DNA of 64,000 nucleotides from Halocynthiibacter sp. SDUM655004 (GCF_026015885.1 NZ_JAPDUG010000002.1:558001-622000), one strand, 5' to 3'. Counted from the first letter of the stretch, positions 45,773-54,617 are shown. Numbers and translations are program-made. Notes: generated by a model not told the origin, from the letters alone.

Positions 45773-46501
45773 ATGTCTAGCGATACACGCAACGTCTTGA
45801 AAATATCCGGCAAGGATCGCGTAGAGTTTCTTCAGGGGCTCGTCACCAATGACGTTATAAAAGGCGGCCTTATCTATACCGCGCTGCTCACCCCTCAGGG
45901 CAAGTATCTCGCCGATTTTTTCCTGCTGGATACGGGTGAAGAGTTTTTAGTGGATGTTGATAGCAGCCTCACGGCGAGCCTTGTCCAACGGCTAAACATG
46001 TACAAACTACGAGCCGATGTTGCGATCGAAGAAACCTCGCTCCGCGTATCCAACGGCTTGGGCGAAACTCCTGACGGCGCACATGCAGATCCAAGGCACC
46101 CTCAACTAGGCTGGCGATCCTACGGAGAGTCGGACGATACAATGGACCTAACCGCGCTTCGCGTCGCGCACACTATTCCACAAAGCGGTGTTGAGCTAAC
46201 GCCCGACACTTATATCCTCGAAGCTGGCTTTGAGCGGTTGAACGGTGTGGACTTCAAGAAAGGCTGCTACGTTGGGCAAGAAGTTACCGCGCGCATGAAA
46301 CACAAAACCAAGTTGCGTAAGGGGCTAGTAACCGTCGAGATTTCTGGCGCGGCGCCCATAGGGACCGAAATTACGAATGCCGGCAAACCGGCGGGCACGC
46401 TCTATTCGCAAGCGGGAACCCAAGCGATTGCCTATCTTCGGTTCGATCGCGCAAAAGGTGATCTAAATGCAGGAGACGCTCGCATTACCGCAAACCTCTA
46501 A
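45773..46501 (+). CDS. ygfZ: YgfZ/GcvT-family folate-binding Fe-S maintenance protein
   Basis: A 242-residue protein of the YgfZ/IBA57 family, which uses tetrahydrofolate to help mature or repair certain Fe-S enzymes. The signature KKGCYVGQEVTARMKH is near residues 162-177, with the essential Cys in KGCYxGQE. AAAGAGGAAC precedes the ATG at 45773; longer in-frame starts overlap the divergent glycosyltransferase. It is divergent from that gene with 84 bp between. Confidence 0.92.
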   Translation: MSSDTRNVLKISGKDRVEFLQGLVTNDVIKGGLIYTALLTPQGKYLADFFLLDTGEEFLVDVDSSLTASLVQRLNMYKLRADVAIEETSLRVSNGLGETPDGAHADPRHPQLGWRSYGESDDTMDLTALRVAHTIPQSGVELTPDTYILEAGFERLNGVDFKKGCYVGQEVTARMKHKTKLRKGLVTVEISGAAPIGTEITNAGKPAGTLYSQAGTQAIAYLRFDRAKGDLNAGDARITANL

Positions 46502-46536
46502 CGCACTAGTATGTTAAATTAGAGGGGTGCACAAAA

Positions 46537-46558
46537 AAGCCCCGCGTTGGCGAGGCTT
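46537..46558 (-). terminator. Rho-independent terminator after efp
   Basis: Arms AAGCCcCGC and GCGaGGCTT (one mismatch) enclose a 4-nt loop. On the minus strand the stem is followed by six T residues. It lies 19 bp after the efp stop and also faces the end of ygfZ. Confidence 0.83.
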
Positions 46559-46576
46559 AAATGACTTTTCTTAACC

Positions 46577-47140
46577 TTAGGCGCGCTCGGAATATTCCAT
46601 CGTTTCGGTATTCACGACAACATCCTCATCCTGCCCTACAAAGGGTGGAACCATGATTTTAACGCCGTTGTCCAAAATTGCGGGCTTAAAAGAATTGGCA
46701 GCTGTCTGCCCCTTTACCACCGGCTCAGTCTCGACAACCTTACACACGACTTTCTGTGGAACCGTCGCATTAAGCGCCTCTTCATCATAATATTCGATCA
46801 CAACTGTCATACCATCCTGAAGAAAAGGACGTCGATCACCAAGAATATCAGAAGGCAGTTCGATCTGGTCGTAGGTCACCGTATCCATGAAGACCAACAT
46901 TCCATCATTCTCGTACAAGAATTGTTGATCTTTCTGCTCCAGACGCACGCGTTCGACCTTATCGGCGCTGCGGAAACGTTCGTTCAGTTTTGAACCGTTG
47001 CGGAGATTTTTCATCTCAACTTGGGCAAAAGCGCCGCCTTTTCCTGGCTTTACGTGGTCTACTTTAACCGCAACCCACAGCCCGTCATTGTGTTCAAGCA
47101 CGTTTCCAGGCCGAATTTCGTTCCCATTGATTTTTGGCAT
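46577..47140 (-). CDS. efp: Elongation factor P
   Basis: A 187-residue translation factor that rescues ribosomes stalled on polyproline. The ATG at 47140 gives the family's normal length and start ([20 protein letters not shown]). The modifiable tip is [10 protein letters not shown] with Lys34 at the position that EpmA lysylates in E. coli. No epmA or epmB gene is in the window. It is followed by a strong terminator. Confidence 0.96.
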   Translation of the reverse strand: MPKINGNEIRPGNVLEHNDGLWVAVKVDHVKPGKGGAFAQVEMKNLRNGSKLNERFRSADKVERVRLEQKDQQFLYENDGMLVFMDTVTYDQIELPSDILGDRRPFLQDGMTVVIEYYDEEALNATVPQKVVCKVVETEPVVKGQTAANSFKPAILDNGVKIMVPPFVGQDEDVVVNTETMEYSERA

Positions 47141-47354
47141 TTCAAATCTCGTCGCAAAGGTTGATGTAAACGTTTGTGTACCTATATATTGAGCGACGAT
47201 AGAGAACAAGACGACTATATCGGACGTTTGAACTACAGAGCTATGCGCTCAACGCATAAGTGATATGCATTTCAAGGTATACCGAATCGCGCAATTATCG
47301 CCATATTCGGCAAACGCCCCAAAGTGCAAGAGCAAGAATCAAAAGGACGACGAG

Positions 47355-47669
47355 ATGGCTGATTTCGTTGATGGCACCGCTTTCAACCACGAACAAGGTA
47401 ATCGCTCGCGAAAGTTATTCGCAGCGGTGGTTTTGGCTGCATTGGATGATGCAATTGCAGATGACAAAAAATATGGCAACGGTCCTGAACAGATCGCACG
47501 CTGGGCACGTTCGCGTGACGGCCGTGAAGTTCTGTCCTGTGCCGGAATTGACCCGAACGAACGTGTTGTCGAAGGGTTGATGGAATTTGTTTCCAACGGC
47601 GTGCGGACGTCTGTTGCGCTCTCCCGCGAGGAAAGCGAACGCCGCAACCAGCAGGCCGAAGCTGCCTAA
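47355..47669 (+). CDS. Conserved hypothetical small protein
   Basis: A 104-residue protein, probably cytosolic and mostly helical, with no signal peptide. I do not recognise a named domain. Visible segments are MADFVDGTAFNHEQG, a hydrophobic helix LFAAVVLAALDDAIAD and the motif IARWARSRDGREVLSCAGIDP. GGACGACG precedes the ATG, and a strong terminator follows 25 bp after the stop, which supports a real gene. It is divergent from efp. Confidence 0.78.
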   Translation: MADFVDGTAFNHEQGNRSRKLFAAVVLAALDDAIADDKKYGNGPEQIARWARSRDGREVLSCAGIDPNERVVEGLMEFVSNGVRTSVALSREESERRNQQAEAA

Positions 47670-47693
47670 ATCCTCACTGCATGTGAGAGTAAC

Positions 47694-47716
47694 AAGCGCG
47701 CCCTCAGGGCGCGCTT
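47694..47716 (+). terminator. Rho-independent terminator
   Basis: Perfect 10-bp arms AAGCGCGCCC and GGGCGCGCTT around TCA, followed by TGTTTTTGTG. It ends the transcript of the small gene at 47355-47669. Confidence 0.88.
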
Positions 47717-47797
47717 TGTTTTTGTGCGCCTAGTTCTTGTACTTCGCGGGACTTTCCCCGACATTGCCTAGAAACAAGCGACAGTCGGAGCATCTTC

Positions 47798-49249
47798 TTG
47801 GCAAAAGCAATCATGATACAGGGCGCGGGCTCTAACGTCGGCAAGTCAATGATTGTTGCCGGCCTCGCGCGCGCGCTGGTCAATCGCGGCTATTCGGTAT
47901 GCCCCTTCAAGCCACAAAACATGTCAAACAACGCAGCAGTAACGCGTGACGGCGGAGAGATTGGGCGCGCGCAGGCTCTTCAAGCCATGGCTGCCCGTGT
48001 AGCCCCCATTGTCGACATGAACCCAATACTTCTCAAACCAGAGACAGACGTCGGTGCGCAGGTCGTGGTTCGCGGTCAACGACGATGTAGCATGAAGGCC
48101 AAAGAATATGGCGCATTTAAAGAAAGCCTGCTTCCAGAAGTGCTGTCGAGTTTTAAGCGGTTGGCAGGAAGCTGCGACATTGTTCTCGTTGAGGGCGCAG
48201 GCAGCCCTGCCGAAATCAACCTTCGTGCAGGCGACATTGCCAATATGGGCTTTGCAGAAGCCGCGTCTGTTCCCGTTGTCCTTATAGGAGACATTGACCG
48301 CGGCGGTGTAATTGCACAGGTCGTAGGCACCCATGCGGTCCTTCCCGAAGAAGACCGCCAAAGGATCAAAGCCTTCGCAATCAACAAGTTTCGCGGCGAT
48401 GTCAGCTTGTTTGACGAAGGGTTAACAGAGATTTGCGATCGGACCGGATGGCGCTCTCTCGGCGTTCTCCCTTGGTTCCCTGACGCAGGAATGCTGCCTG
48501 CCGAAGATATAATGGACATTCGAGCAACGCACCAGGGAACGTTCAAGATTGCGGTGCCCCGCCTCAACCGGATTGCCAACTTTGACGATCTTGATCCACT
48601 CCTCGCCGAAGAGACGATTAGCGTGGAAATCGTTGAACCCGGGTGCCCACTGCCGGGCGATGCCAATCTCATTCTGATACCAGGCAGTAAGTCGACTATC
48701 GCCGACCTCGCCCATTTCCGCGCGCAAGGATGGGATATTGACCTCGCCGCCCATATTCGCCGTGGCGGACATGTCTTAGGAATCTGTGGGGGCTATCAGA
48801 TGCTCGGCAAAGAGTTGATCGACGACATGGGCCTAGAAGGTACGCCAACACGCGTGAAGGGCTTGGGGCATCTTGACGTCATAACAAAAATGCTGCCCGA
48901 AAAACGGCTAGAGCTGTCCAATGGGCGTCATATTGAAACCGGCCTTTCGATCAAAGGCTATGAGATCCACATAGGCGAGACCGATGGGAAAGACTGCGCC
49001 AACGCAGCCTTCGAAGTTGGTGGCCGCCCAGAGGGTGCAGCTTCCGGGAATGTTGTCGGGTGTTATCTACACGGAATTTTCGCCGCTGACGAATTTCGGC
49101 GGGCCTTTTTCGCGAAACTAGGCTTGGACATCAAACCAAGACAGCATGAAGCGCAAGTCGAAGAAACGCTCGACGCGCTCGCTGCGCATCTAGAGCTGCA
49201 CTTTGACATCGATGGTTTGTTAGCGCTTGCCGAGCCCGTCGAAACTTAG
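47798..49249 (+). CDS. cobQ: Cobyric acid synthase
   Basis: A 483-residue amidotransferase of cobalamin synthesis that amidates the corrin side chains b, d, e and g. The N-terminal P-loop-like motif is QGAGSNVGKS near residue 8; the glutaminase domain has catalytic Cys in GICGGYQMLG near residue 330 and His in GCYLHGIF near 425. The start is TTG with GGAG 7 bp upstream; the next ATG is 15 bp downstream. No other cob genes adjoin. Its product is needed for the cobalamin that the dehalogenase at 13742-16921 uses. Confidence 0.94.
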   Translation: MAKAIMIQGAGSNVGKSMIVAGLARALVNRGYSVCPFKPQNMSNNAAVTRDGGEIGRAQALQAMAARVAPIVDMNPILLKPETDVGAQVVVRGQRRCSMKAKEYGAFKESLLPEVLSSFKRLAGSCDIVLVEGAGSPAEINLRAGDIANMGFAEAASVPVVLIGDIDRGGVIAQVVGTHAVLPEEDRQRIKAFAINKFRGDVSLFDEGLTEICDRTGWRSLGVLPWFPDAGMLPAEDIMDIRATHQGTFKIAVPRLNRIANFDDLDPLLAEETISVEIVEPGCPLPGDANLILIPGSKSTIADLAHFRAQGWDIDLAAHIRRGGHVLGICGGYQMLGKELIDDMGLEGTPTRVKGLGHLDVITKMLPEKRLELSNGRHIETGLSIKGYEIHIGETDGKDCANAAFEVGGRPEGAASGNVVGCYLHGIFAADEFRRAFFAKLGLDIKPRQHEAQVEETLDALAAHLELHFDIDGLLALAEPVET

Positions 49250-49270
49250 TCCAACAAACTCTGGCAAATT

Positions 49271-50176
49271 TCAGTCGAAATCGGGCGAGCTTACGATCCG
49301 GTGAATTTCACGACGCACAAGTTTGCGCACATTGCGTGTAATTCTCTCACCAAGAGCACCTTGGAGTTCGCTACGAACAATCTCTGAAACCAACTCGCGC
49401 AATGCCTCTTCGTCAAAGGCACTCTCTTCTTGAGGAAGGTTCTCGGTGGTGGGCTGCGGTACGATCTCGTGGACGTTTGCAGCGGTATCGTCTTGTGCAG
49501 GCGTCTCTACTGGCTGAAGAACTGGTTTGCTCTCCTGAGCCTTTTGACGGCGCATGAATGCGATATCGATGGGCTGCTCCGATGGTGTCAGAGCCCGCGC
49601 CAATTCGGCATCGATCTCGTCATCTACTTCTTCTAGCGGCTGTGTTTCAGGAGTCGACCCAGCGATTTCGCTTCCGTCCGGTTCCCAATCGCTTTGCTGG
49701 CCGGAAATCGCGGCTTCGAGTTCGGCAATCGTCGCTTCCAAACGCGACTGCGCCCGTGAAATATCGGCGCGCAATTCGTCACTGGAGCTTGATGCACTTG
49801 GCGTATCGTCTTTGATCTGCTCGTCGCTCAATGGCGTACTGAGGACAAGCGGATCAGTTCGATGCCTGAACAATGCTTTACGGGGCTTTTCCGTTTCGCG
49901 ATTTTCGGAAGCAGCACTGTCATCAGCCGATTCTAATTCCCGCACTGGCTTTGCTTCAGACTCTTGGCTCTCATTCACACGAAAAGCTGGCGTTAAAACC
50001 AGCGCATCACGCGGCTTTGCTTCTGCCAGAGGCTTGTCGCTTTTAAGCTCAAGCACACTTGCTTTTTCAGTCTTTGCAACGACGTCATCGTCTCGCTGTG
50101 GCTTGTCCTCTTTGAACAAGCGGCGGATTGATGAAATTACGTCTTCGACTTCAACATTTGTCACGGAATCGGACAT
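49271..50176 (-). CDS. PopZ-like polar organising protein (DUF2497)
   Basis: A 301-residue acidic, low-complexity protein. A short N-terminal helix VEDVISSIRRLFKED resembles the PopZ helix that recruits client proteins. A long Pro/Glu/Ser-rich disordered middle follows (residues 25-250), then a C-terminal helical region (LRELVSEIVRSELQGALGE and LVRREIHRIVSSPDFD) that would self-assemble. The ATG at 50176 is preferred over one 57 bp upstream. In Caulobacter PopZ forms polar condensates. The overall layout matches, but sequence identity in the middle is not expected, so the call is moderate. Confidence 0.65.
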   Translation of the reverse strand: MSDSVTNVEVEDVISSIRRLFKEDKPQRDDDVVAKTEKASVLELKSDKPLAEAKPRDALVLTPAFRVNESQESEAKPVRELESADDSAASENRETEKPRKALFRHRTDPLVLSTPLSDEQIKDDTPSASSSSDELRADISRAQSRLEATIAELEAAISGQQSDWEPDGSEIAGSTPETQPLEEVDDEIDAELARALTPSEQPIDIAFMRRQKAQESKPVLQPVETPAQDDTAANVHEIVPQPTTENLPQEESAFDEEALRELVSEIVRSELQGALGERITRNVRKLVRREIHRIVSSPDFD

Positions 50177-50251
50177 GATTTTTCCTGCTGTCACCTCACG
50201 AAAGAGTGTACTTCGATTTCCCCCGTCTGCCAACAGATAGAGAAAATTCGA

Positions 50252-51646
50252 TTATTTCGAGAGGCTCTTTAGCACACGATCCAATGCTCGACCTTGCTGG
50301 CTGAATGCCGCCGGCGCGTTTTCAACAGCTCTGTAATAGGTCTCTGGGTCGTATGTTTGCACGTTCAAATTGAGGTTTTCCGCAGTCAGAAGCCCCATTG
50401 ACGCCAACAAACCATAGGCCGCGAGGTACTGGTTGGTTGTTGCATCAATGACACGCGCGCGCGCATCCAAGAGGTTCTGTTCGGAGTTCAAAACGTCGAG
50501 CGTTGTACGCGCACCAAGGCGGGCTTCCTCACGAACACCTTCAAAAGCGTCCGTTGCAGCAACAACCTGAGCCTTCAGAGCCTCAAGGCTGGCACGCGAC
50601 ACGAGGAGAATAGACCATGCACGTCCAACGTTTTCGTCAACGTACAGTCTTGCCTGGTGAAGGTTCGCGCGTTGCCCCTGAACATTCGCCAATGCCTGAC
50701 GTTGAACCGAAGGAATGCGGCCACCTTGATAAATCGGACCGGACAGCTCCAGACCGACCGATGCGTCAGAACGGTTAAATGTTTGTGAGTACGCTGTGTA
50801 GCCAGCACGTGCGGTTGCCGAAAGTGTAGGACGGTAAGCAAGACGTGCGGCTTGTTCGTTGATTTCCGCAACTCGGACGAATTTCTGTGCAGCGAGAATA
50901 TCCGGATGCGTACGCAGTGCGACTTGACGTGCGGCTTCAAGCGACGAAGGCGTCGTCGGTGCGCGCGGTGGTTCCACATAGCCTGTTGGGTATTTGCCAA
51001 TCGCGGTCCGATAGACTTCGCGGGAGATCGCTTCTTGGCCCTGCGCTTCGACAAGATCGCTACGTGATGATTCGAGGCTAGCCTGAGCGAGCGATACGTC
51101 TGTTCGCGTTACTTCACCAACATCAAAGCGGTCCTGAGTGGCCTGAAGTTCTTGTGTCAACACTGCAAGGTTGCTGCGCGCGAGGCGAACAAATTCTTGA
51201 TCTCGGTGCAGACCCATATATGCCGAAACGGCGTCATACAAAACTTGCTGTTCAACAGAGATCAGGCCCTGCCGAGTAGCGAGGACTGCTTCTTTAGCGG
51301 CTTCAACAGAAAGCTGGTTACGACCAAAGTCGAAAAGGATGACTTGCGCGCTGATGAAAATATCACCACTGAGGACGCTGCCCTGACCAATCGCAGGGTT
51401 CTGTGCATCAAAGTAATCGCCATAGGTACGCGCGATATACGATAGTGTCGGGCGAAGGGATGCCATGGCTTGCGCCACGTCTTCGTCTGCAGCGCGCAAA
51501 ACCGCGCGGTTCTGCTCAAGCAAGCCACTATTGTTGTATGCAGCTGCCAATGCCGAAGGCAAAGATTCTGCGCGAACGACGGTGGAACTCGCCAAAACAA
51601 TTGTCGCCGCGATGGCCGCTCCACGTTTCAGAAACTTAAGTCCCAT
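50252..51646 (-). CDS. tolC: TolC-family outer-membrane channel
   Basis: A 464-residue outer-membrane efflux protein with a Sec signal (GAAIAATIVLASSTVVRA, cleaved before ESLPSAL). The sequence has two similar halves of long amphipathic helices, each with the TolC motifs (LDVLNSEQNLLDARARV in the second half and FDVGEVTRTDVSLAQASLE in the first). The ATG at 51646 is preferred over an in-frame GTG two codons upstream. It works with inner-membrane pumps or type I secretion systems not present here. It lies downstream of pcm on the same strand. Confidence 0.93.
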   Translation of the reverse strand: MGLKFLKRGAAIAATIVLASSTVVRAESLPSALAAAYNNSGLLEQNRAVLRAADEDVAQAMASLRPTLSYIARTYGDYFDAQNPAIGQGSVLSGDIFISAQVILFDFGRNQLSVEAAKEAVLATRQGLISVEQQVLYDAVSAYMGLHRDQEFVRLARSNLAVLTQELQATQDRFDVGEVTRTDVSLAQASLESSRSDLVEAQGQEAISREVYRTAIGKYPTGYVEPPRAPTTPSSLEAARQVALRTHPDILAAQKFVRVAEINEQAARLAYRPTLSATARAGYTAYSQTFNRSDASVGLELSGPIYQGGRIPSVQRQALANVQGQRANLHQARLYVDENVGRAWSILLVSRASLEALKAQVVAATDAFEGVREEARLGARTTLDVLNSEQNLLDARARVIDATTNQYLAAYGLLASMGLLTAENLNLNVQTYDPETYYRAVENAPAAFSQQGRALDRVLKSLSK

Positions 51647-51716
51647 ATCCACACTCCCGGTTCATTGACCAATTATTACTTAATAAAACACAGAGGAAAC
51701 GACTCTCCGGTTTCTG

Positions 51717-52370
51717 TTATAGTACAAATTCTTCTGTCTTTTCAAATCCTAGCAGCACAGGTGCATCCGCATTGAAGGCTCTGCGCCACGCAATTGTGCC
51801 ATCCGTTTTCTGACCGATCCGAACCTCGCCGAGTGTTCCCTCTACAAATAGAGCCGCAATTCGGCCGCCATCTTTGAGTTGATCCGCGATGGATTGAGGC
51901 AATACTTCGATACCGCCTTCGATAACGATAATGTCGTAAGGACAGTGCTTCGCCGCACCGTTAGCAAGTGGCCCTGCGACGACTGCTGCGTTGTCTATTC
52001 CACCGGCCGATAGCGTTTCCTGAGCAGTATCCGCCTGTGCTTCATCGCTCTCCACACCCACGACAGTATCGCCCATATGCGCGAGCACTGCAGTCGAGTA
52101 CCCAAGCCCACAGCCCACATCGAGGATCAGGTCACTTGCCTGAATATCAAGCGCATCAAGCATTTTACCGAATGTACGTGGCTCCAGCAGCACCCGCCCT
52201 TCGCCTAACGCGATATTTCCATCAAGATATGCCGCTTCCCGCAGCTCCTCTGGAACATAATCTTCGCGCGGCACTTCTAGCATAGCCGCAATAATCGGGA
52301 ATTTGGTAACATCGGACGGGCGAATTTGTGTATCGACCATCATTGTGCGGCGGGTAGAAAAATCAGTCAT
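51717..52370 (-). CDS. pcm: Protein-L-isoaspartate O-methyltransferase
   Basis: A 217-residue SAM-dependent methyltransferase. Motif I is LILDVGCGLGYSTAVLAHMG near residue 81 and the Pcm substrate loop includes LEPRTFGKMLDAL near 61. It repairs damaged aspartyl residues in proteins, or represents the alphaproteobacterial branch often placed before tolC. It is 70 bp upstream of tolC on the same strand and probably shares its transcript. Confidence 0.88.
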   Translation of the reverse strand: MTDFSTRRTMMVDTQIRPSDVTKFPIIAAMLEVPREDYVPEELREAAYLDGNIALGEGRVLLEPRTFGKMLDALDIQASDLILDVGCGLGYSTAVLAHMGDTVVGVESDEAQADTAQETLSAGGIDNAAVVAGPLANGAAKHCPYDIIVIEGGIEVLPQSIADQLKDGGRIAALFVEGTLGEVRIGQKTDGTIAWRRAFNADAPVLLGFEKTEEFVL

Positions 52371-52549
52371 TGACTAAACTCGTTCGTCTAGTTTCGTTTC
52401 ATCTGTGATGCCACAGTTCAAGAAGATGAGCAATAATCGCTGGCAGCCAGAGATGTATTCTTTTCAAGACCATCAAAAACGTTGAACAATTACCACATTT
52501 AGCTGGAATTGTTCGCATTTTTGACGGTCGCGGTTTCGCTCAGTGGAAA

Positions 52550-52568
52550 AGAGCACTTGAAGTGCTCT
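52550..52568 (-). terminator. Hairpin, possible terminator for leftward transcription from the island
   Basis: Perfect 8-bp arms AGAGCACT and AGTGCTCT around a 3-nt loop; on the minus strand the stem is followed by TTTTCC. It stands between tRNA-Cys and pcm, where leftward transcripts from the integrase would arrive. A role as end signal is inferred. Confidence 0.5.
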
Positions 52569-52627
52569 AGATATGCTCCTAAACAACGCACGAACGGCGA
52601 CTCTTAACGAGATGCCACACCACAAAA

Positions 52628-52701
52628 GGCGAGTTGGCGGAGTGGTGACGCAGCGGATTGCAAATCCGTGTACACCGGTTCGATTCCGGTACTCGCCTCC
52701 A
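52628..52701 (+). tRNA. tRNA-Cys (anticodon GCA), island insertion site
   Basis: The acceptor GGCGAGT pairs with ACTCGCC and is followed by T and an encoded CCA. The anticodon arm contains GGATTGCAAATCC with GCA in the loop; the T-arm has CGGTTCGATTCCG. Length is 74 nt. An integrase gene starts reading toward it from 63 bp downstream, so its 3' end is the probable attachment site of the element to the right. Confidence 0.96.
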
Positions 52702-52747
52702 TTTAAAAACAATCACTTACATCACTCCTTGCCGTGTTTGAGGCCCC

Positions 52748-52768
52748 GCGTTTACAGGGGCGTTTACA
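52748..52768. repeat. Direct repeat at the integrase 3' end, candidate arm-type sites
   Basis: GCGTTTACA occurs at 52748-52756 and again at 52760-52768, 12 bp apart. A short GCCCC/GGGGC hairpin overlaps them and may end the tRNA-Cys transcript. Short repeats near the attachment site are typical of integrase arm binding. The function is inferred. Confidence 0.4.
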
Positions 52769-53840
52769 TTTTTGTGTCTTGAGACAGTGATTTTGCTCGA
52801 TTGAGCTTGCGCAAAACCGCATCGCTTTCGTCCGGGCTAACCTGCGCATAATGCTCGATTACCTGCGCCGCGTAGCGAACCGACCACCCCATCAGCACCG
52901 CAATCTGGCGCAAAGACAGATCGGCATTCAGCAATCTTGTCGCCGCCGTCCCGCGTGTATCAGACAGAGTCTTCTCCCTGCCGTCGATCCAAGGGGGGAT
53001 CTGAGCTTCGCGCCGCCACTTGGTGATCTGGTTCGATGCCCAACGGGCCGTCAAAGGCCTGCCAAGCTCTGACACCAGCAACACCTCTTGGCCTTCCGGC
53101 GTCTCTGCGATCAATTTCTCAAGTGCCGATGTGGCAGGGATATATGCGATCTGGCCGCGCTTACTGGTCCTGAAACGAAGGCGCTTGCCGTGCGGCGTGT
53201 CTTCGAATTGGTCCATTTTGACCTGAACCAGATCGGCCGCTCGCAAACCGGTTTCGCATCCGGCGGTCAGGATCCTCTGCACCCATTTCGGTGCGTGCTT
53301 ATTGAACTGAGCGATATCGCCGCTCGTCCAGATAATTTCTGTGCGGTTCGATTGGTAGAGTTTCTTGAGCTTGTGGCAGTGGTGCTCTTTCAGCTTCCCC
53401 TCTTCCACCGCCCAATTGAGGACGCGCGCCGCATGGGTGCCTGCCATATCGTGCTGCTTGGGCGAATGAAGCCACTTCTTGCGCCAATTGTTAACCTCGC
53501 CCCTTGAGGCGCGCTCTTCGAACATCGCGACAGGATCGGCACCGAACTCCTCGCGGAACAGTTCCAGCCATTTGCGGATATCAGCCTTTGAACGCTCAGC
53601 CTTGGGCAAGGACGCACTGGACAGAAAATCGTCGACCAAGTGAGTCGTCAGATATTCAGCCGGGCTCACGGGCTTACCGCACTGCGAAAACGCATGGAAG
53701 AATTCGGGCTCTTTGGGGTTCGGGTCCGTCCCCTCCCAAAATTTGGGGCCGCCCCGCCAGGCATAGAAATGGTAGCGAACACCAGACACAACTTTGCGCC
53801 GGACACGGTGGACGCCCTTGGGAAGGTTACTTCTGGGCAC
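52764..53840 (-). CDS. int: Tyrosine recombinase / integrase
   Basis: A 358-residue site-specific recombinase. The start is GTG at 53840 with GGAGAG upstream; longer frames into the neighbouring gene are not supported. The catalytic domain has Arg200 (GCETGLRAADL), Arg296 (LSDTRGTAAT) and the nucleophile Tyr331 (EHYAQ). The usual HxxR His is Ser293, and the later His is Trp319 (GWS), as in Cre. It lies just downstream of tRNA-Cys and overlaps the excisionase-like gene by 14 bp. It would insert and remove the element to its right. Confidence 0.92.
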   Translation of the reverse strand: MPRSNLPKGVHRVRRKVVSGVRYHFYAWRGGPKFWEGTDPNPKEPEFFHAFSQCGKPVSPAEYLTTHLVDDFLSSASLPKAERSKADIRKWLELFREEFGADPVAMFEERASRGEVNNWRKKWLHSPKQHDMAGTHAARVLNWAVEEGKLKEHHCHKLKKLYQSNRTEIIWTSGDIAQFNKHAPKWVQRILTAGCETGLRAADLVQVKMDQFEDTPHGKRLRFRTSKRGQIAYIPATSALEKLIAETPEGQEVLLVSELGRPLTARWASNQITKWRREAQIPPWIDGREKTLSDTRGTAATRLLNADLSLRQIAVLMGWSVRYAAQVIEHYAQVSPDESDAVLRKLNRAKSLSQDTKM

Positions 53841-54084
53841 GGCGCGCTCTCCGCTGTGCAACGAGGCTCGGTTGCGAAGTGGCCTCGCGTTCTGCCGCGC
53901 TGATGCCCTGAACAGCATCCAATCGCGCGCGAATGAGTTTCGGGTCATACCACCCGCGCCGCCCTGGCACCGGAGCGATACCAGTCCTACGGCAGAAGTC
54001 ATAGAAGGACGCGCTCGGCTCACTGTAGCCGAAGAGAAGCGCAAGCTCTGGGGTCGGAATCAGCTGAATATGGCTTGGGCTCAT
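53827..54084 (-). CDS. Excisionase-like DNA-binding protein
   Basis: An 85-residue basic protein with a helix-turn-helix-like start (TPELALLFGYSEPSASFYDFCRRTGI) and a basic tail. It sits between the small ribbon-helix-helix gene (ATGA overlap at 54081-54084) and the integrase (14-bp overlap), the usual place of a recombination directionality factor. The fold is inferred from pattern and position. Confidence 0.68.
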   Translation of the reverse strand: MSPSHIQLIPTPELALLFGYSEPSASFYDFCRRTGIAPVPGRRGWYDPKLIRARLDAVQGISAAEREATSQPSLVAQRRARRAQK

Positions 54085-54242
54085 TTTTCAGCCCTCTCAC
54101 CCACGGCTTCTTGCCGCGACATTGCTGCCCGCAAACAAGACACCACCTGAGCGCCCTGTGAGCGTAAGTTGCGCACAGCCTCCTCTTCGAGCCAGGCTTT
54201 CACGTCCGCTGGAAGGTTAAGTTTGAATTGGGTTGTCTTCAT
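54081..54242 (-). CDS. Small Arc-like ribbon-helix-helix protein
   Basis: A 53-residue protein, MKTTQFKLNLPADVKAWLEE at its N-terminus, with the beta-strand then two-helix pattern of Arc/MetJ repressors. GAGGTG lies 5 bp before its ATG. It is the first gene of the leftward operon RHH-xis-int and is coupled by ATGA overlap to the next gene. Two tandem palindromes lie just upstream. It may repress or activate the recombination genes. Confidence 0.8.
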   Translation of the reverse strand: MKTTQFKLNLPADVKAWLEEEAVRNLRSQGAQVVSCLRAAMSRQEAVGERAEK

Positions 54243-54260
54243 ATTTACACCTCAACAAAA

Positions 54261-54275
54261 GGACATAAAATGTCC
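54261..54275. promoter_or_regulatory. Palindromic operator 1 of the divergent RHH genes
   Basis: Perfect inverted repeat GGACAT-AAA-ATGTCC in the divergent region of the two ribbon-helix-helix genes. A similar one lies 25 bp further right. It overlaps the possible ATG at 54270 of the rightward gene. Binding by one or both small repressors is inferred. Confidence 0.65.
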
Positions 54276-54617
54276 ATACCATTGAGGACAAATATTGTCC
54301 ATCATGCAATCATGAAAGAAGAAGCCTTGGTCCAATTCAAACTCTTGCTTCCTGCCGCGCTCAAGAAGCGTCTGGAAACGCATGCCACACTGAACCGGCG
54401 CAGCCTGTCTCAGGAAATCGTCGTCGCCCTAGAGGAGAAGTATCCGGCCGCAGAACCGGATGCGACATCCGATCCAGCGGCCCGTATGCTGTTCTGGCTC
54501 GCCAAACGCATCCGTCGAAGAAACCCAAAGCCTGGGACGCCAAGGGACAAACAAGCCGCGCTATATGAACGCATTGCGGGCGATATCGCGGAACGCATGA
54601 AAGACATCGGCGAATAA
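54270..54617 (+). CDS. Arc-like ribbon-helix-helix regulator
   Basis: A 115-residue protein with a RHH segment (VQFKLLLPAALKKRLETHATLNRRSLSQEIVVALEE, residues about 21-56; the strand is VQFKLLL) and a basic C-terminal tail. The ATG at 54270 has AAAGGAC in front but lies inside a palindrome; ATG 54312 (MKEEALVQ) would begin right at the RHH and is an alternative. It is divergent from the integrase operon. It probably controls the element's recombination genes through the palindromes. Confidence 0.78.
   Translation: MSIPLRTNIVHHAIMKEEALVQFKLLLPAALKKRLETHATLNRRSLSQEIVVALEEKYPAAEPDATSDPAARMLFWLAKRIRRRNPKPGTPRDKQAALYERIAGDIAERMKDIGE
54286..54300. promoter_or_regulatory. Palindromic operator 2 of the divergent RHH genes
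   Basis: Perfect inverted repeat GGACAA-ATA-TTGTCC, the same GGACA/TGTCC arms and spacing as the box at 54261-54275. The 25-bp offset is close to 2.4 helical turns. It lies before the second possible start (54312) of the rightward gene. Confidence 0.65.

Noticed and set aside
47670-47797. Possible cobalamin riboswitch before cobQ, and likewise before the dehalogenase
   Set aside because: No B12-box-like conserved sequence or long leader is present; only a simple terminator precedes cobQ, and marR begins directly upstream of rdhA.
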